Source: Candidula unifasciata
Taxonomy: Eukaryota; Mollusca; Gastropoda; Stylommatophora; Geomitridae
NCBI GenBank assembly: GCA_905116865.2
Contig: CAJHNH020004890.1
Coordinates: forward strand, 884,001 to 948,000
DNA: 64,000 nucleotides
Direction of reading: 5' to 3'
Both the position numbers and the translations under genes were made by a program. Below the pieces are notes generated by a model that saw nothing but the letters and a program-made list of their open reading frames with translations, searched no databases and had not been told where the DNA came from. Below, piece by piece: positions 43,741 through 55,106 of the stretch. Positions within the stretch are counted from its first letter, which is position 1. The number at the start of each line of letters is the position of its first letter.

Positions 43741-44732
43741 AGTACATGTACAGAATATAGTAGTAAACCCTTAGATGGAAACAAAAACTTCTTTTAATCA
43801 TGAACCATTAGAACCATGATCCCTCTGGAAACCAATGTCATATCATTTTCCAACTCTGTTCATCATCTGTTTTCAGAATCTAATAATAATCATCATCTCT
43901 ATTTATCAACTGTGTTGCCTCACAATGAATGTCCAGGTCGGTCTTCACGATCGCCATGTTCCAACATACAATTTACTGAAATTTGCATTTACTGTGTGCT
44001 CATATTTCTGGATTGTTCCGCAACTAATTTTTTTGTTTACCAGTGAGGGACATTTAATTTGATTTGCACTGCCACAGGAACGGAGCATGTATGGGAAAAT
44101 GCGAGTGCGGTGAAGTTGAAACCTCGACTAAGACAATTTACAGGCAATAAACACTACTAAAATTACAAGTAAATACAGAATTTATATATATTTATAGAAT
44201 TTAGTTACACCAAGACATATCATCTACAATATATTTAAACATGTATGGCTTCACCCTGAGTTCAATAACTGTTCACCAACTCTACAGCAGCATGGTTTAA
44301 AAAGAAAATTCAGTAAAAGACCCTTCAGGTCATCTGTACACTGGTCATCTGATGCTAGACATATCTGCATAGAGCAGTCAGCACTCAAGGGGTTATGTGG
44401 TCGACACCACGCTGAAGAGAGGGTGTTGAAGCACACTCAAAATGCATCCTTGAACCAAATCTGTTGAACAATACTTAATAAATCTGCTTATAAAGAGATG
44501 ACAAAACAATGTCTATGAACATAATCTGGGTTTCATTTTGTCTGAACAAAGATTATGCAGAGCTCTTCTGTTATCTCCAAAATCTTACCATGGACATTAA
44601 AGCAACTATGGCATGTAAAGCTAGATTTTGACGCTGCTGTTCTGACACAGATGATAATGTGGTCATGAAATGCAAAATATGTGCTATTTTATGTAACCAA
44701 CTTATTTGTAAAATAATTATCATTCTATTGAT
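43741..44732. other. No gene recognised
   Basis: A segment near 44060-44165 (CACTGCCACAGGAACGGAGC, then GTTGAAACCTCGACTAAG) resembles 61180-61265 and 14425-14485, so a further repeat family may be present. No coding frame is supported. Confidence 0.35.
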
Positions 44733-44820
44733 CAGCGGTTTTCAACTCTTTTCTGGTGGTGCCCCGCTGAATTTATGATGACATTCACACCCCCCCCCCC
44801 CCCCCACCAATTGAAACTTA
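44733..44820 (+). mobile_element. hAT-type terminal fragment
   Basis: CAGCGGTTTTCAACTCTTTTC followed by GGTGGTGCCCCGCTGAATTT resembles the end of hAT-superfamily MITEs (consensus CAGNGGTTCTCAACC). A C-run at 44783-44798 lies inside. The opposite end was not found. Confidence 0.45.
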
Positions 44821-45340
44821 TGTGATTAAAAAGAGAACAAACAGAAAAATCCCAAGCATTATTCACAAGAACATGCAGGAAAATCACATAAATCAGTGTC
44901 ATATCAAATTACGTTTTTGACTTTTTGTTTTATACATATTCTGTTTATAATAAAACTGCAAAAAATGTTAGTATAACAGATTATTGCAAGTACAAACACA
45001 ATAAATTTCAAAATTCCTTGCACGCTAACCCTTCCAAAAAAAACCAAGAAAGAAAAAAAAAAAAAACCACAGAACCCACACAGGAACCAAACAATCTAAT
45101 TATTGTGATGATTTAACAACATTAAAAAAAAAAAAAAACAATAACCTAATATAATCTCACATCTTGACACTAACACAAACTGAACATGACATATCTAGAA
45201 AAGGCACTAGACCATGTTTTCTTTGGTTACTGTAAATCTCCCTCTTTAATGCAGTATTGCACCACTGTTAAGTCACTTACAGCTGTTTCCAGGAAGAACT
45301 ACAAGTTACTGGTCACAGCCTGGGTTGTACCATCATATAG
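44821..45340. other. 3' flank of RidA copy B
   Basis: AT-rich, with several A-runs. It may include the 3' untranslated region of RidA copy B: a minus-strand ATTAAA lies at about 45246-45251, 90 bp past the stop. Confidence 0.35.
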
Positions 45341-45397
45341 TCAGATATCAGTAACATCACCTACAACTGCAACAGCTTCAATCTCCACACTGGCCCC
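45341..45397 (-). CDS. RIDA: RidA copy B, exon 6 and stop
   Basis: Acceptor CCACTTCAG. The exon codes GASVEIEAVAVVGDVTDI and the TGA stop (45341-45343). Confidence 0.94.
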   Translation of the reverse strand, partial: GASVEIEAVAVVGDVTDI

Positions 45398-47990
45398 CTG
45401 AAGTGGAAGGGCAGAAAGATAGGTTTAAAAAAAAAAAGGAAACACAATTACATCGATAGACAGAAACAAAACACATTAAACTTTTTTGGGTGCCAGACAG
45501 CGGTTGTAATAATCAAGTCCCTTCTAGTAATTAACTGTAATGTTTTTTACTCAAGAAAGTTGTTATCAAATCCTATTCTGCAACCACAAATAATTATTAA
45601 ATAAGTTCCCGTTGGCTCTGAAATTCTGCCTGAGACAAAGAAAGTTAAAACACATATGAGGCATAGAGTATTTTGGAATATATCATGCACTGCACTGTAT
45701 CGAAAGAGATAATAATAAATGCACCCCAAATAAATATAAAGCCATCTTCCTAGTTGGAAGAGCATTTCAACACTGCTTAACTAATGAGTTTAAAAACATT
45801 ACACTGGACTTCCAGTCACGCATACCTACTGATATGTGAGGTAGAGATAAATTGTATAGAATCAAAAGCTTTGAAACAACAAAAGAACAGAAGTGAATAG
45901 TCCTTTAAAACATAATTAAGTGAAGGACCTTTTCAGTACTACTGATGCATTATCTTATAAGCTTGATGTTGTAAGGGCCCTTTGGGGAGAGTAAACTGTG
46001 GAGACACAAACAGATCACCATGGTCTGAAGAAAATGGTACAGCCAAGAGTGACCAGGGAATCTGGCTGACACATCAGCACTCAGGGAAGGGGGAGACAGA
46101 CACATAATCAGACTGTTACTGGTACCCCTGAAATTTAAACTGTGCTTGCTGTTTTAGACAAGGATGGAGCATTTTTGGGAATGTCCAAAGTGCTATGATA
46201 TCAGTCCCTAACTCATAAGGATTAGGTATGTGGTACTAGACCAGTTACTTGTAAAGGTGATGTGATCAGCATTATGTCAGTTGCCTTTCCTTCCAAACAT
46301 ATTTCCTGGTACCTATTTGAGTTTGTGTCAAGCTTGAAGCCAAACTCATGATCTTTGGGTTGGCAGGCAAGTCGGTAGCCACTCCTCTCAACATATATCA
46401 GCCACAAATACAGCCACTGCTCCAACCCACCGATCGTGACAACCCACCAACTGTTGACCAAGTGACCTACTTTCAAACACCAGGGTTGCTCAAGTAACAA
46501 TAACATACCAGTATTTTCTTAATCCTACAAAACAAAAACCTGTCTAGAGAGGGAATGTGTGGACATGCGTGTAAGACATCAGGGTTAAACTATTTTTTTC
46601 TCACTCTTTTATCACTCAATAAAACATTTCTTCACCAAAATCTCACCCCAATCTATAACATGCTGGACAATAGTAGCTGATAACTGCGGCTCAAATTCCT
46701 ATTCTGCTTGAGTCATGATAGGTTGAGTATAAAGATGAACAGTCTCCTAAGATGTAGTTAGTATAGATAGGTTGTAGAGGTGGAGATGTCAGCGAACTAA
46801 CAACAAGCCACGTCTAGAGTAAGGTATGATCCTTAACAACAGTGATATTGTATTTTACATAAATACACTATCTTTTGCATAGTTTTAATGTCGCTCATTC
46901 TTGGGTTGGTTTCGTGTGTAGACACATATGAAACAAATCTTTCACAGACTTTCTCATATTACTGTTGCAAATAGAAAATTGTAAAATAGGCGTGGCTCTT
47001 TAGCAGCTCATGACTAATGTTCTATTTCTAACTTGCAAATACAGTAAACTTAATGTTCAAGACATCCTAATTCAATTAATAGTATATTTTACCTTAGGTA
47101 GCGCTGCAACTTGGAAAGCAGCTCTGGCAGGTTTAGAACCAGAAAAATCTACAAACATATATTTCATAAATAAATGAGTCTACAAACACAGAAAAGGAAA
47201 TTAATTCACCATAATAATGTGTCAGGTCCATCAGAAAAGGATATGGTTTGTCATGCAGTTCTTTCTTAAATTAGGTTTGCAATCTTTTTCTTGAAGCCAG
47301 TTAGACTAAGCCACTCTTCTGCCTTTTTTTTTTTCAAAACTGCCCTAACTAAATAAAGAAGTCTGTGGTTTTATGGAGGATAGGCCCACAACCAACTTGC
47401 ATTACTTAAATGATTATCAGGTAAACTTCTGGGAAGTAAAGGCAACCATATACCCCACAAAGTGTCACTTAATCTATAAAATATAGGTCTGGCCTTATAT
47501 GCCCAATACATGTGAATGCGTGAAAAAGGGTCTTAGTCTTATAAAAGAGATTATTCAAGTGTAGGCACAAATGTGTCTTTATTCAGATGCTTCTGATATA
47601 TCAAACCTTGAAAACTTATTGTTGCCAAAAGGTGCAAACATGGCTCTGCTCTATATAGTACATTTATGTGTGTATAGGCTGCACCCAGTTTCTGAGATGA
47701 TAATTTTAGGCAACAATAATTTTCTTAGAATTTCGTCCTGATGAATTGGATGGACGAACTAATCACTCCCTGGTCCACGAAGTTCTAACAGACCGGGCAA
47801 TCAGTTGGAGACTACATAAATAAGTAGAAACATGATGCAGAGCTGTAGTAGAAGCTAATGAGTCTAGTAGTGAGCTTAAGATATAACATGACCTATGACC
47901 TGCATGCTAAAGATTAATTTATACTGAAGAGACAACATTAACATTTGAAAATAAGACACAGACTAAACTGTGTGACAGATACTGAGAGAA

Positions 47991-48023
<33 letters not shown>

Positions 48024-51000
48024 CACACAGAGAAACAGAGAGAGAGAGAGACTTACTGTTTTGAATGCTTTATTTACCAGAATTAACATATTCCAGAAAT
48101 GAGATGTATGAGAAAGGCTGCAGGAGTGACCAGAAGGGATCATATCAGAAATTAAGTAAAAAGAGACAATTTGCATAGAAAAAATATTCAAATAAATAAA
48201 ATACCTTTAAAAAAAATGGTTTCCAAAACTGGAGAACATGACTTGTGATGTCGTGCCAAACCAAGCACATATAAAAAAAGAAGGCCATAAAGCAGAGGCT
48301 GATAAAGAACAAGGTGAAAAGGTGAGATCAAAGAAACTTGACAACAGTATTAAGTGTCTAGTATTGAGCAAGAACCAGAACCATGTAACACCCTTGACAT
48401 CATTAGCAGTAAAAGAAGAAGGGAAGCAGAAGAAGATGGCACCCAGAAAGAGATCAAAGTGATAATGTGTATTCTAGCCCAGTGTGATCAATTGGATTCT
48501 AGCTTTGACCATATACTTGTTATTCCACTTTAGTGTCTCTCATTGTTTTATCAATTATCAAACCCTTAATGAATCAAATGGCATTCAAAGATAGTTTTAT
48601 GTGCACATCCATTTAACAGATCTTTCTTATTTGTATGCAGGCTGTTGGTTCATCACCTATTAGGCAGATGCACTCCGACTTTGAAGGAAACACCCCTAAT
48701 TACTTGATTTTTTAGGACATGCTTGTTAGGGGACTTCTTCTTTTTCTTCAGCATTCCAAGCCCTTGAGGTTCATTGCTGCAGATATTACCTGCCTCCATT
48801 CATCTCTCTGGTTGGCCTTCTCTTTCCAGTTTGTGACACCAAGTGTTTGCAGGTCTCTCCATCATCTTCTTGGTCTGCCTCATGGTCTACGAACATTCAT
48901 CTCCCTTGTGTATACAGTTTTTACTTCTCTGTCATCTGACTTTCTTTCAATATGCCCCAACCATTACAGTCTATTAGCTCTCATGATGCCAGTGATCAAT
49001 TGTGATTTAGATTACGAATTTAACTGTTGCTCTCACTCTCCATTCCCTGCTGTTTGTATCTTAGATGGGTCCAAAGATTCGTTGTAAGACTCTGATTTTA
49101 AAAACTTGTAAAAAGGATTCATCTCTTAGTTTCAGAGCCATATAAAACGACTGGTCTTATCAACGTTTTATATATTTTGATCTTGGTGTTGCAAGACAGA
49201 CACTTTGACTTTAGCAGATGTTGAACGGCACAGTATACTTTATTTGCAGATTGTATTCTAGACTGTATTTCTTCTCTCAGCATATTGCAGCAGTTGAAGT
49301 TTGCACCCAAGTACATATATGTTTCCGATCGTCTAATTTTAATATTATCGACTTGTATGTGGCCGGAATTTATATCCTTTCCCTGTCTAGTTATGATCAC
49401 ATATTCTGCCTTATCTTGATTGATAACTACTCCCATTTTCTGAGCTGATTCTTTTAAGAGAGTCAGTGTTTTAACAGTCTCTAATTCATTTTCTCCAATG
49501 ATATCAATGTGATCTGCATAAACAAGTATTCTTGTAGATTTTCCTACATTAAACTTGTGTTTCAATTTCCTTATAATTTTCTCCAGGGCCAAGTTGAAAA
49601 GAAATGGGGACAGAGCATTACCTTGCTTTAAACCAGATGTTATTTAAAAAGGGTCTGACTTTCTGCCTTTATATTCTTGGGGACAGTTAGTTATACTGTT
49701 AGTGGGACATTGGGTTTTATTCCCCTCCCTCTCAATGCAGCCCCAGAACCCACACTGAAAAAGTGGTGACAAAAATTCACCTCATAATATAACTTTCAAA
49801 CAATAGAGGAAAAGCCTTAATGTAGTCTTCACAACACACTCACACATATGGAGCCCCAGAACCTATACAGGAAAAAAGTGGCAATAAATATTAACCTCAT
49901 AAAATAACTTTCAAACAATACAGGAAAAACTTTCATGTAGTATTCACCACACACAAAATAACTTGTAAAGCATAGACAGTGGATTTACTTACATTTTGCA
50001 TACACATCATTAACTGCAGCATAATCACTGATGTTCTTCAGTAACACTGTTGTTTTTACAACTGCAAATAGAGTTCACAGCAATAAAGAAGATTACAAAT
50101 TCCACATTTAATAGCTGATTAGGGAATAACATATTTGTTTTTGTTTATGCAGTCATTTTTTAGTTAATTCCCTATGTCTAAAAAAAAAATCACAATCCTA
50201 AAAAAAAAAAAATCTTTCCAAAGATGCTTAATTGGATAAACAAATGAACACAATGGATGGCCGGGTTTTTTCTAGAATATTTCATATAACTGTGAAAGTA
50301 AAGATGGCCAATATGATTTTGACTATTTCATCAATTTGCTCCATAATATATGGGTCTAGTATTATATGCTGACTGCCACTAATGAAGTTGCTACAGAATC
50401 TTATTCTTATCATTCACTGACTGTAAACTCTGGCAAAATGTTCTCGCTGTTTATCCACTTCTGAACTCTGGTCTCGTTCCAGAACCTGAGCTTTGCATGC
50501 ACAACCGTTTTACAGATCTGATTTATTAGTAAGCAGACTGCTGGTTTCTCATCTCTCTCAGGCAGATGCCCTCTGACTTCAAAGGAAAGTCAGTTGTCTT
50601 TTACAACATGCTTGTTAAAGGGGCAGTGGGTCTATTCTCCCCCTCCCCCCCCCCTCCCAAACTGGTGACCTGGAACCCACAAAGGGGACGTTTTAGAATG
50701 ATTTAAGGGATTCTTTTTGATTAGAAAAGGTGACTAATTGATGACCCTCTACTAAACTGCCATTACCTAGTTAGAATATCTGAAGGATTAGCACTTCACA
50801 CACCAATGAAAACATTTGCTAAGTGTTATCATCTTTAAATGTCTCATCATGCCAATAAGCAGTTTAAACATAATTAATAACAATGAAACCACATGAACAA
50901 GGACCCAAACATACAAAAATGAGTTAAATGTATCTGTATGTCAAGCAGAACTATTTAAATTTAGGGTCTTAATTAATTACTGGTGCAAACCTTTGTCATA

Positions 51001-54000
51001 AGAACTTCCAGCAGCTTCTAAAATAGAGCCCAAGTTTTTCAAGACCTGCAGATGGAATTTGTTAAATTCTCATGTCAACTGCTTACTAGCATTAACAATT
51101 GTTTCACTAAAATTAATTCAAGGTAAGAAAGTTTACCATATTAACCATTAAAATAAAAAATTGTGCAATTTAGCACAATTAAAAAATAAGATGCTAATAA
51201 ATGGAGAAAGAAAACACTTTTTCTTTTGGTGCCATGCATGTTTCAATTTGATCTTGGCAGTGTTGTAGTTCTTTACATCAGAACTGTGTTATTTTGTAAA
51301 GAAAATGCATTTTCATGGCAATCATTGACTAGGTTAGCCTTAATGGTGCAGTAATCTATTATATTTTGTGGATTTTGTGCACATTTCATCAGATGTTGTA
51401 TCTTCATGATTACATCTGACCATCTAATCAAAACAATCAAGCAGAGTCATTTGTTGACAAGTACATCCAGCTTTAATTCCTCTAAAGCAAGATGCACCAA
51501 AAAGTATAAGAGGGAGCTGAGGTAGCACAGTGGCTAGGCACTCACCAACTGGCCCGAAGTCTAAGGTTCCAATTCACATGAAGCCAGATTTAAATAAAAA
51601 AAATTTTTTAACCTTTTCTCCCAGGTCGACAGCCTAAAATGGGTACCAGGTAATGTTGCAGGAAGTAAATGTGACTGGCCTGATGCTGATCCCATCACCC
51701 AAAGAGTGTTGATTGGTCTCAAAGAAGTTTGAGTCTAGCATTATATGCCTGATGCAACAGTGGCATAAAAAAAAGGTCCTTCACTTTTACACAACCCTAG
51801 AGGTGCTCAAAATGTCATCCAAGAACATAATTTTTTTGAAAAGGTATTAAAAGTAAGAGAACTGTCTTCATTGGATTTTATGCATTTAATCTGCTGTCCA
51901 CTGTGTGGCTGGCTGTCTGCCTACCTAGAGTTTCACAGAGAGCATAAGCACTGTAGCTTCAGAGATGACACCCAAAGATCTAAAAAACCAATGCAGTCTG
52001 AAAATAAACCTAAAGGTTTTTCAGAGATTGAGGCAAATGGCTCGGCCACCTCTCCTCACTGTATCTGGAACATGCTGCTAACAATGTAACACAAATTATG
52101 ATTAGCATTAATGGCAATGCATGCTTGCAAGATGAGCTTTTTTCATAATCAGCACTGCATGCCCAATTTTGGATCCACCTTTTGTATTATTACATTCAGG
52201 GCTTTCTTTCTAGGAAAAAGGTGTCAGTACTTACCACAAAGTGTCTAGCACAGGAGCATGAAAAAACTGATGTCTAAACAAAGGTATTGGTACTGCATAC
52301 CTTTGTGTACCCACATAACAAAAAACAAACTAATCACACCTAGAATCAGCATATCTGTGAACTGTAGTTTTTATTTAAAATGACAATAATCACCTGCTCA
52401 GTTTCTGCAACAGCTCCTCCAGAAACAATTTCCATAGTTTCTGGAATGAAGCCAATTTGTCCGGAGATATACAAGGTGTTGTTAACCTGCACAGCTTGAC
52501 TGAGAAAACCATAAACAGACAGACACAATCCTTTTAGTATGTCCTCCTTGTACATACATTGAACAAAAAAATACAGTTTTTAAATGTACTGTGATGCACA
52601 CATGCACATCAGCATCAATGGTAAGATACCTTAAACATAATTAGCAAGGAAATTTCATGATAGTAATGGGACAAAACAACTAAAAAGAGCAATCAATGTT
52701 TTTAAACAAAATGAGGAAAACTGAATTAATTAAAGTAAAACACATTTAACACTTTCAACATTTCAAATAAAATTGGTCAGTTAGATCAAAACAAACAGTT
52801 CTGGCTAAATAAAAACAAAAAGTGGGAATCAGAAATAAAAGCGACATAACAGATTCAGTGCAAAGTATTTTCTTTTAACATTTGTATGTGAGCATGTGCA
52901 CATGCATGTGTGTGTGTAAAACTGAGGCAATAATATTCAACTGTAACACAGGTGAAGTCTTTAGTCAGAATCCAATTCATGGCGCAATGTTTTCAAAATT
53001 GACCTTGGCTACAGGTTGACCCAGCAAAAAATGGATACCAGATAATGTCCTGGGAAGCAAAGGAAGTCAATGTGATGATGACCACATAACCCAGTGACAG
53101 CCAAACTGATCTTTAACAATATGTCTAGCATCAGATGCTGCATGCACCATTGGTGTATTTTTTTCTTCTTCTTTTGTCTTCATACTTATCCCAGCTTGTA
53201 GCGCAGTGTTGTGGTTTTCTGTATTTGTCTTGTGCTCGGGTGGCTTGGGAGATGGATTTGTTAATCTTTTTTTGCAGGTTTCTGCTACACCATTTATCCA
53301 CGTCTTTCTTGGTTTTCCTCTCGCCTTCCTCACAGATGTTCTGCTGTAAAAAGTCTCATTTGCAGTTTGGTCTGGCTGTTTTCTCACTAGATAGCTGAAC
53401 CATTTCCATTTCATTCTTTGTCTGTCAATATAACCCAGTCATGGTCTTATTCTGACTTTCTATCAAATGCTGGTATTTGTAACCCTGTCTCTTCTTGTGT
53501 TGTTAGTGACCTTTAGTGTATACTGGACCTTAACTTTACTTTTAGTAACAGCAGTCAAGCAAAATATTTCCTTTGGTGTTATTTTGAATTCTTTCTTTTC
53601 AATTATATTTACAGCCTGAACTCCTTTTCATAATGATGTTGTAGGTCACATTTTTTGAGGTGAATGTTCTTTAAGCACTTTAGAATGTAAAACAACTGAC
53701 ATACTACTTCATCTTAACCCTTAATGTTGCTGACTCCTGATGTGTGCAAATAATAACACTTACTCAGTAGATATGGGGAGAGCTGCATTCGACAGCAAAG
53801 GATAGAATGACTTGGTGTGAGTTGGTTGAGAGCCTATGCTCCACTGGATGTTAGAAAGGCAGAAGAAGAAGAGCAGACACAGAAACAACAATATCTGCAA
53901 CTTCAGGGTTACAGAAACTTGAAATGTACAAGTGATATACATAGCAAGGGATCAATGTATGACTATTTGCTTGATATTAAGCTAGTTAGTTGTAGCTAAT

Positions 54001-55029
54001 ATAATAACAATGCTGTTAAGGACTTACTTAATTTACCATTTTAAAACATGTAAATAAATACATTTATAATAACGGTCCAAATGATCTACGCAGAAAATTA
54101 ACCCTAACAGAGCCTCACTCATATCTAAAATTGGCATTTCTTTTGGGGCGAATTTACCGCGTCAAAAGTAGGATTAATTCCGCACGACATTTTCGCGAAA
54201 CGCAACGGACCTTTTTACGGCGATTAAACGGCGGCAAAACTGAGGATTAACTAAGGACGAAAAATTAGCAATAATACTCCCGATAGCGCAATCCTACGGC
54301 AGGGCCACAGTTATATGTAAGTTGCGGACCACTTTTCGCTGACTATAGTGCCACCTCCGAGAGTATCCCCCGGAAGGGGCTAAACTAGATGGCTGGGACT
54401 CACGAGCAGCAGCTACCGCTTCTCCTGCAGCTTCCTCCATTGTTTTTGCTCGTGAGTCCTAGCCATCTAGTTTAGCCCCTTCCACGCCGCGCGTAGCAGC
54501 GCGGGGTATACTCTCGGATGTGGCACTATAGTTGCAGGAAAACACTCATGAGCTACTTCTTCCGTCGCAACTGCCAGCGTGGTCGCATTCCCCACGGTCA
54601 AGGGGTGGTCGGCATTGTGGAGCGCCATTGTGGCGGCTGCTGATTTGAAGTTGTCCCGAGGCGACTGCTGGTTTGAAGTTGTCCCGAGGCGACGTGCACA
54701 TACATTAAAACGCACATTATTGATTATGTCTCGCCCGGAACGAGAATCGCGGACAAGCCGCGCCCTGTTGAAATGGCGGACAGACAGAAAGAACAGATGT
54801 TCGGGCACTATTTGCAACTTCTGTGCCACAATTTTCACATATAAAGGATTTAACTGTCAGAAAAGTAGTAGACTTTGCCCTTTTCCTCATACTTTTTGTT
54901 CCTTATATTTTCCGAGCTACAACTTTTAAATCTTTGTAGGGTAGGATGTAATGAGGCTCTGTTAGGGTTAACTTTCTGCGTAGATCATTTGGGACCGTTA
55001 TTCAAAAGAGAGCCCTTTTATTTATATAC

Positions 55030-55106
<77 letters not shown>

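Larger units (their letters stand above)
54072..54998. mobile_element. 927-bp TIR element with internal palindrome
   Basis: A terminal inverted repeat of about 49 bp begins ACGGTCCAAATGATCTACG at the left (54072-54120) and is repeated as the reverse complement at 54950-54998. TA duplications flank it (54070-54071, 54999-55000). Inside, 54342-54407 pairs with 54448-54532, and the right arm carries a short extra GC-rich hairpin. No transposase is coded. It is in intron 1 of RidA copy B. A non-autonomous DNA transposon is likely. Confidence 0.85.

Noticed and set aside
47738..47770. CTGATGAATTGGATGGACGAAC as a hammerhead core
   Set aside because: No stem II can be formed between the box and CGAAC, and it has no homologue among the other hammerhead-like repeats.
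48238..48462. Lysine-rich 74-codon frame as a small nuclear protein gene
   Set aside because: The same segment order occurs in the LINE-D remnant at 21320-21680, so it is retroelement sequence.
53135..53398. Hydrophobic 87-codon plus-strand frame as a membrane protein
   Set aside because: It is the antisense reading of a LINE C-terminus recognised on the minus strand.
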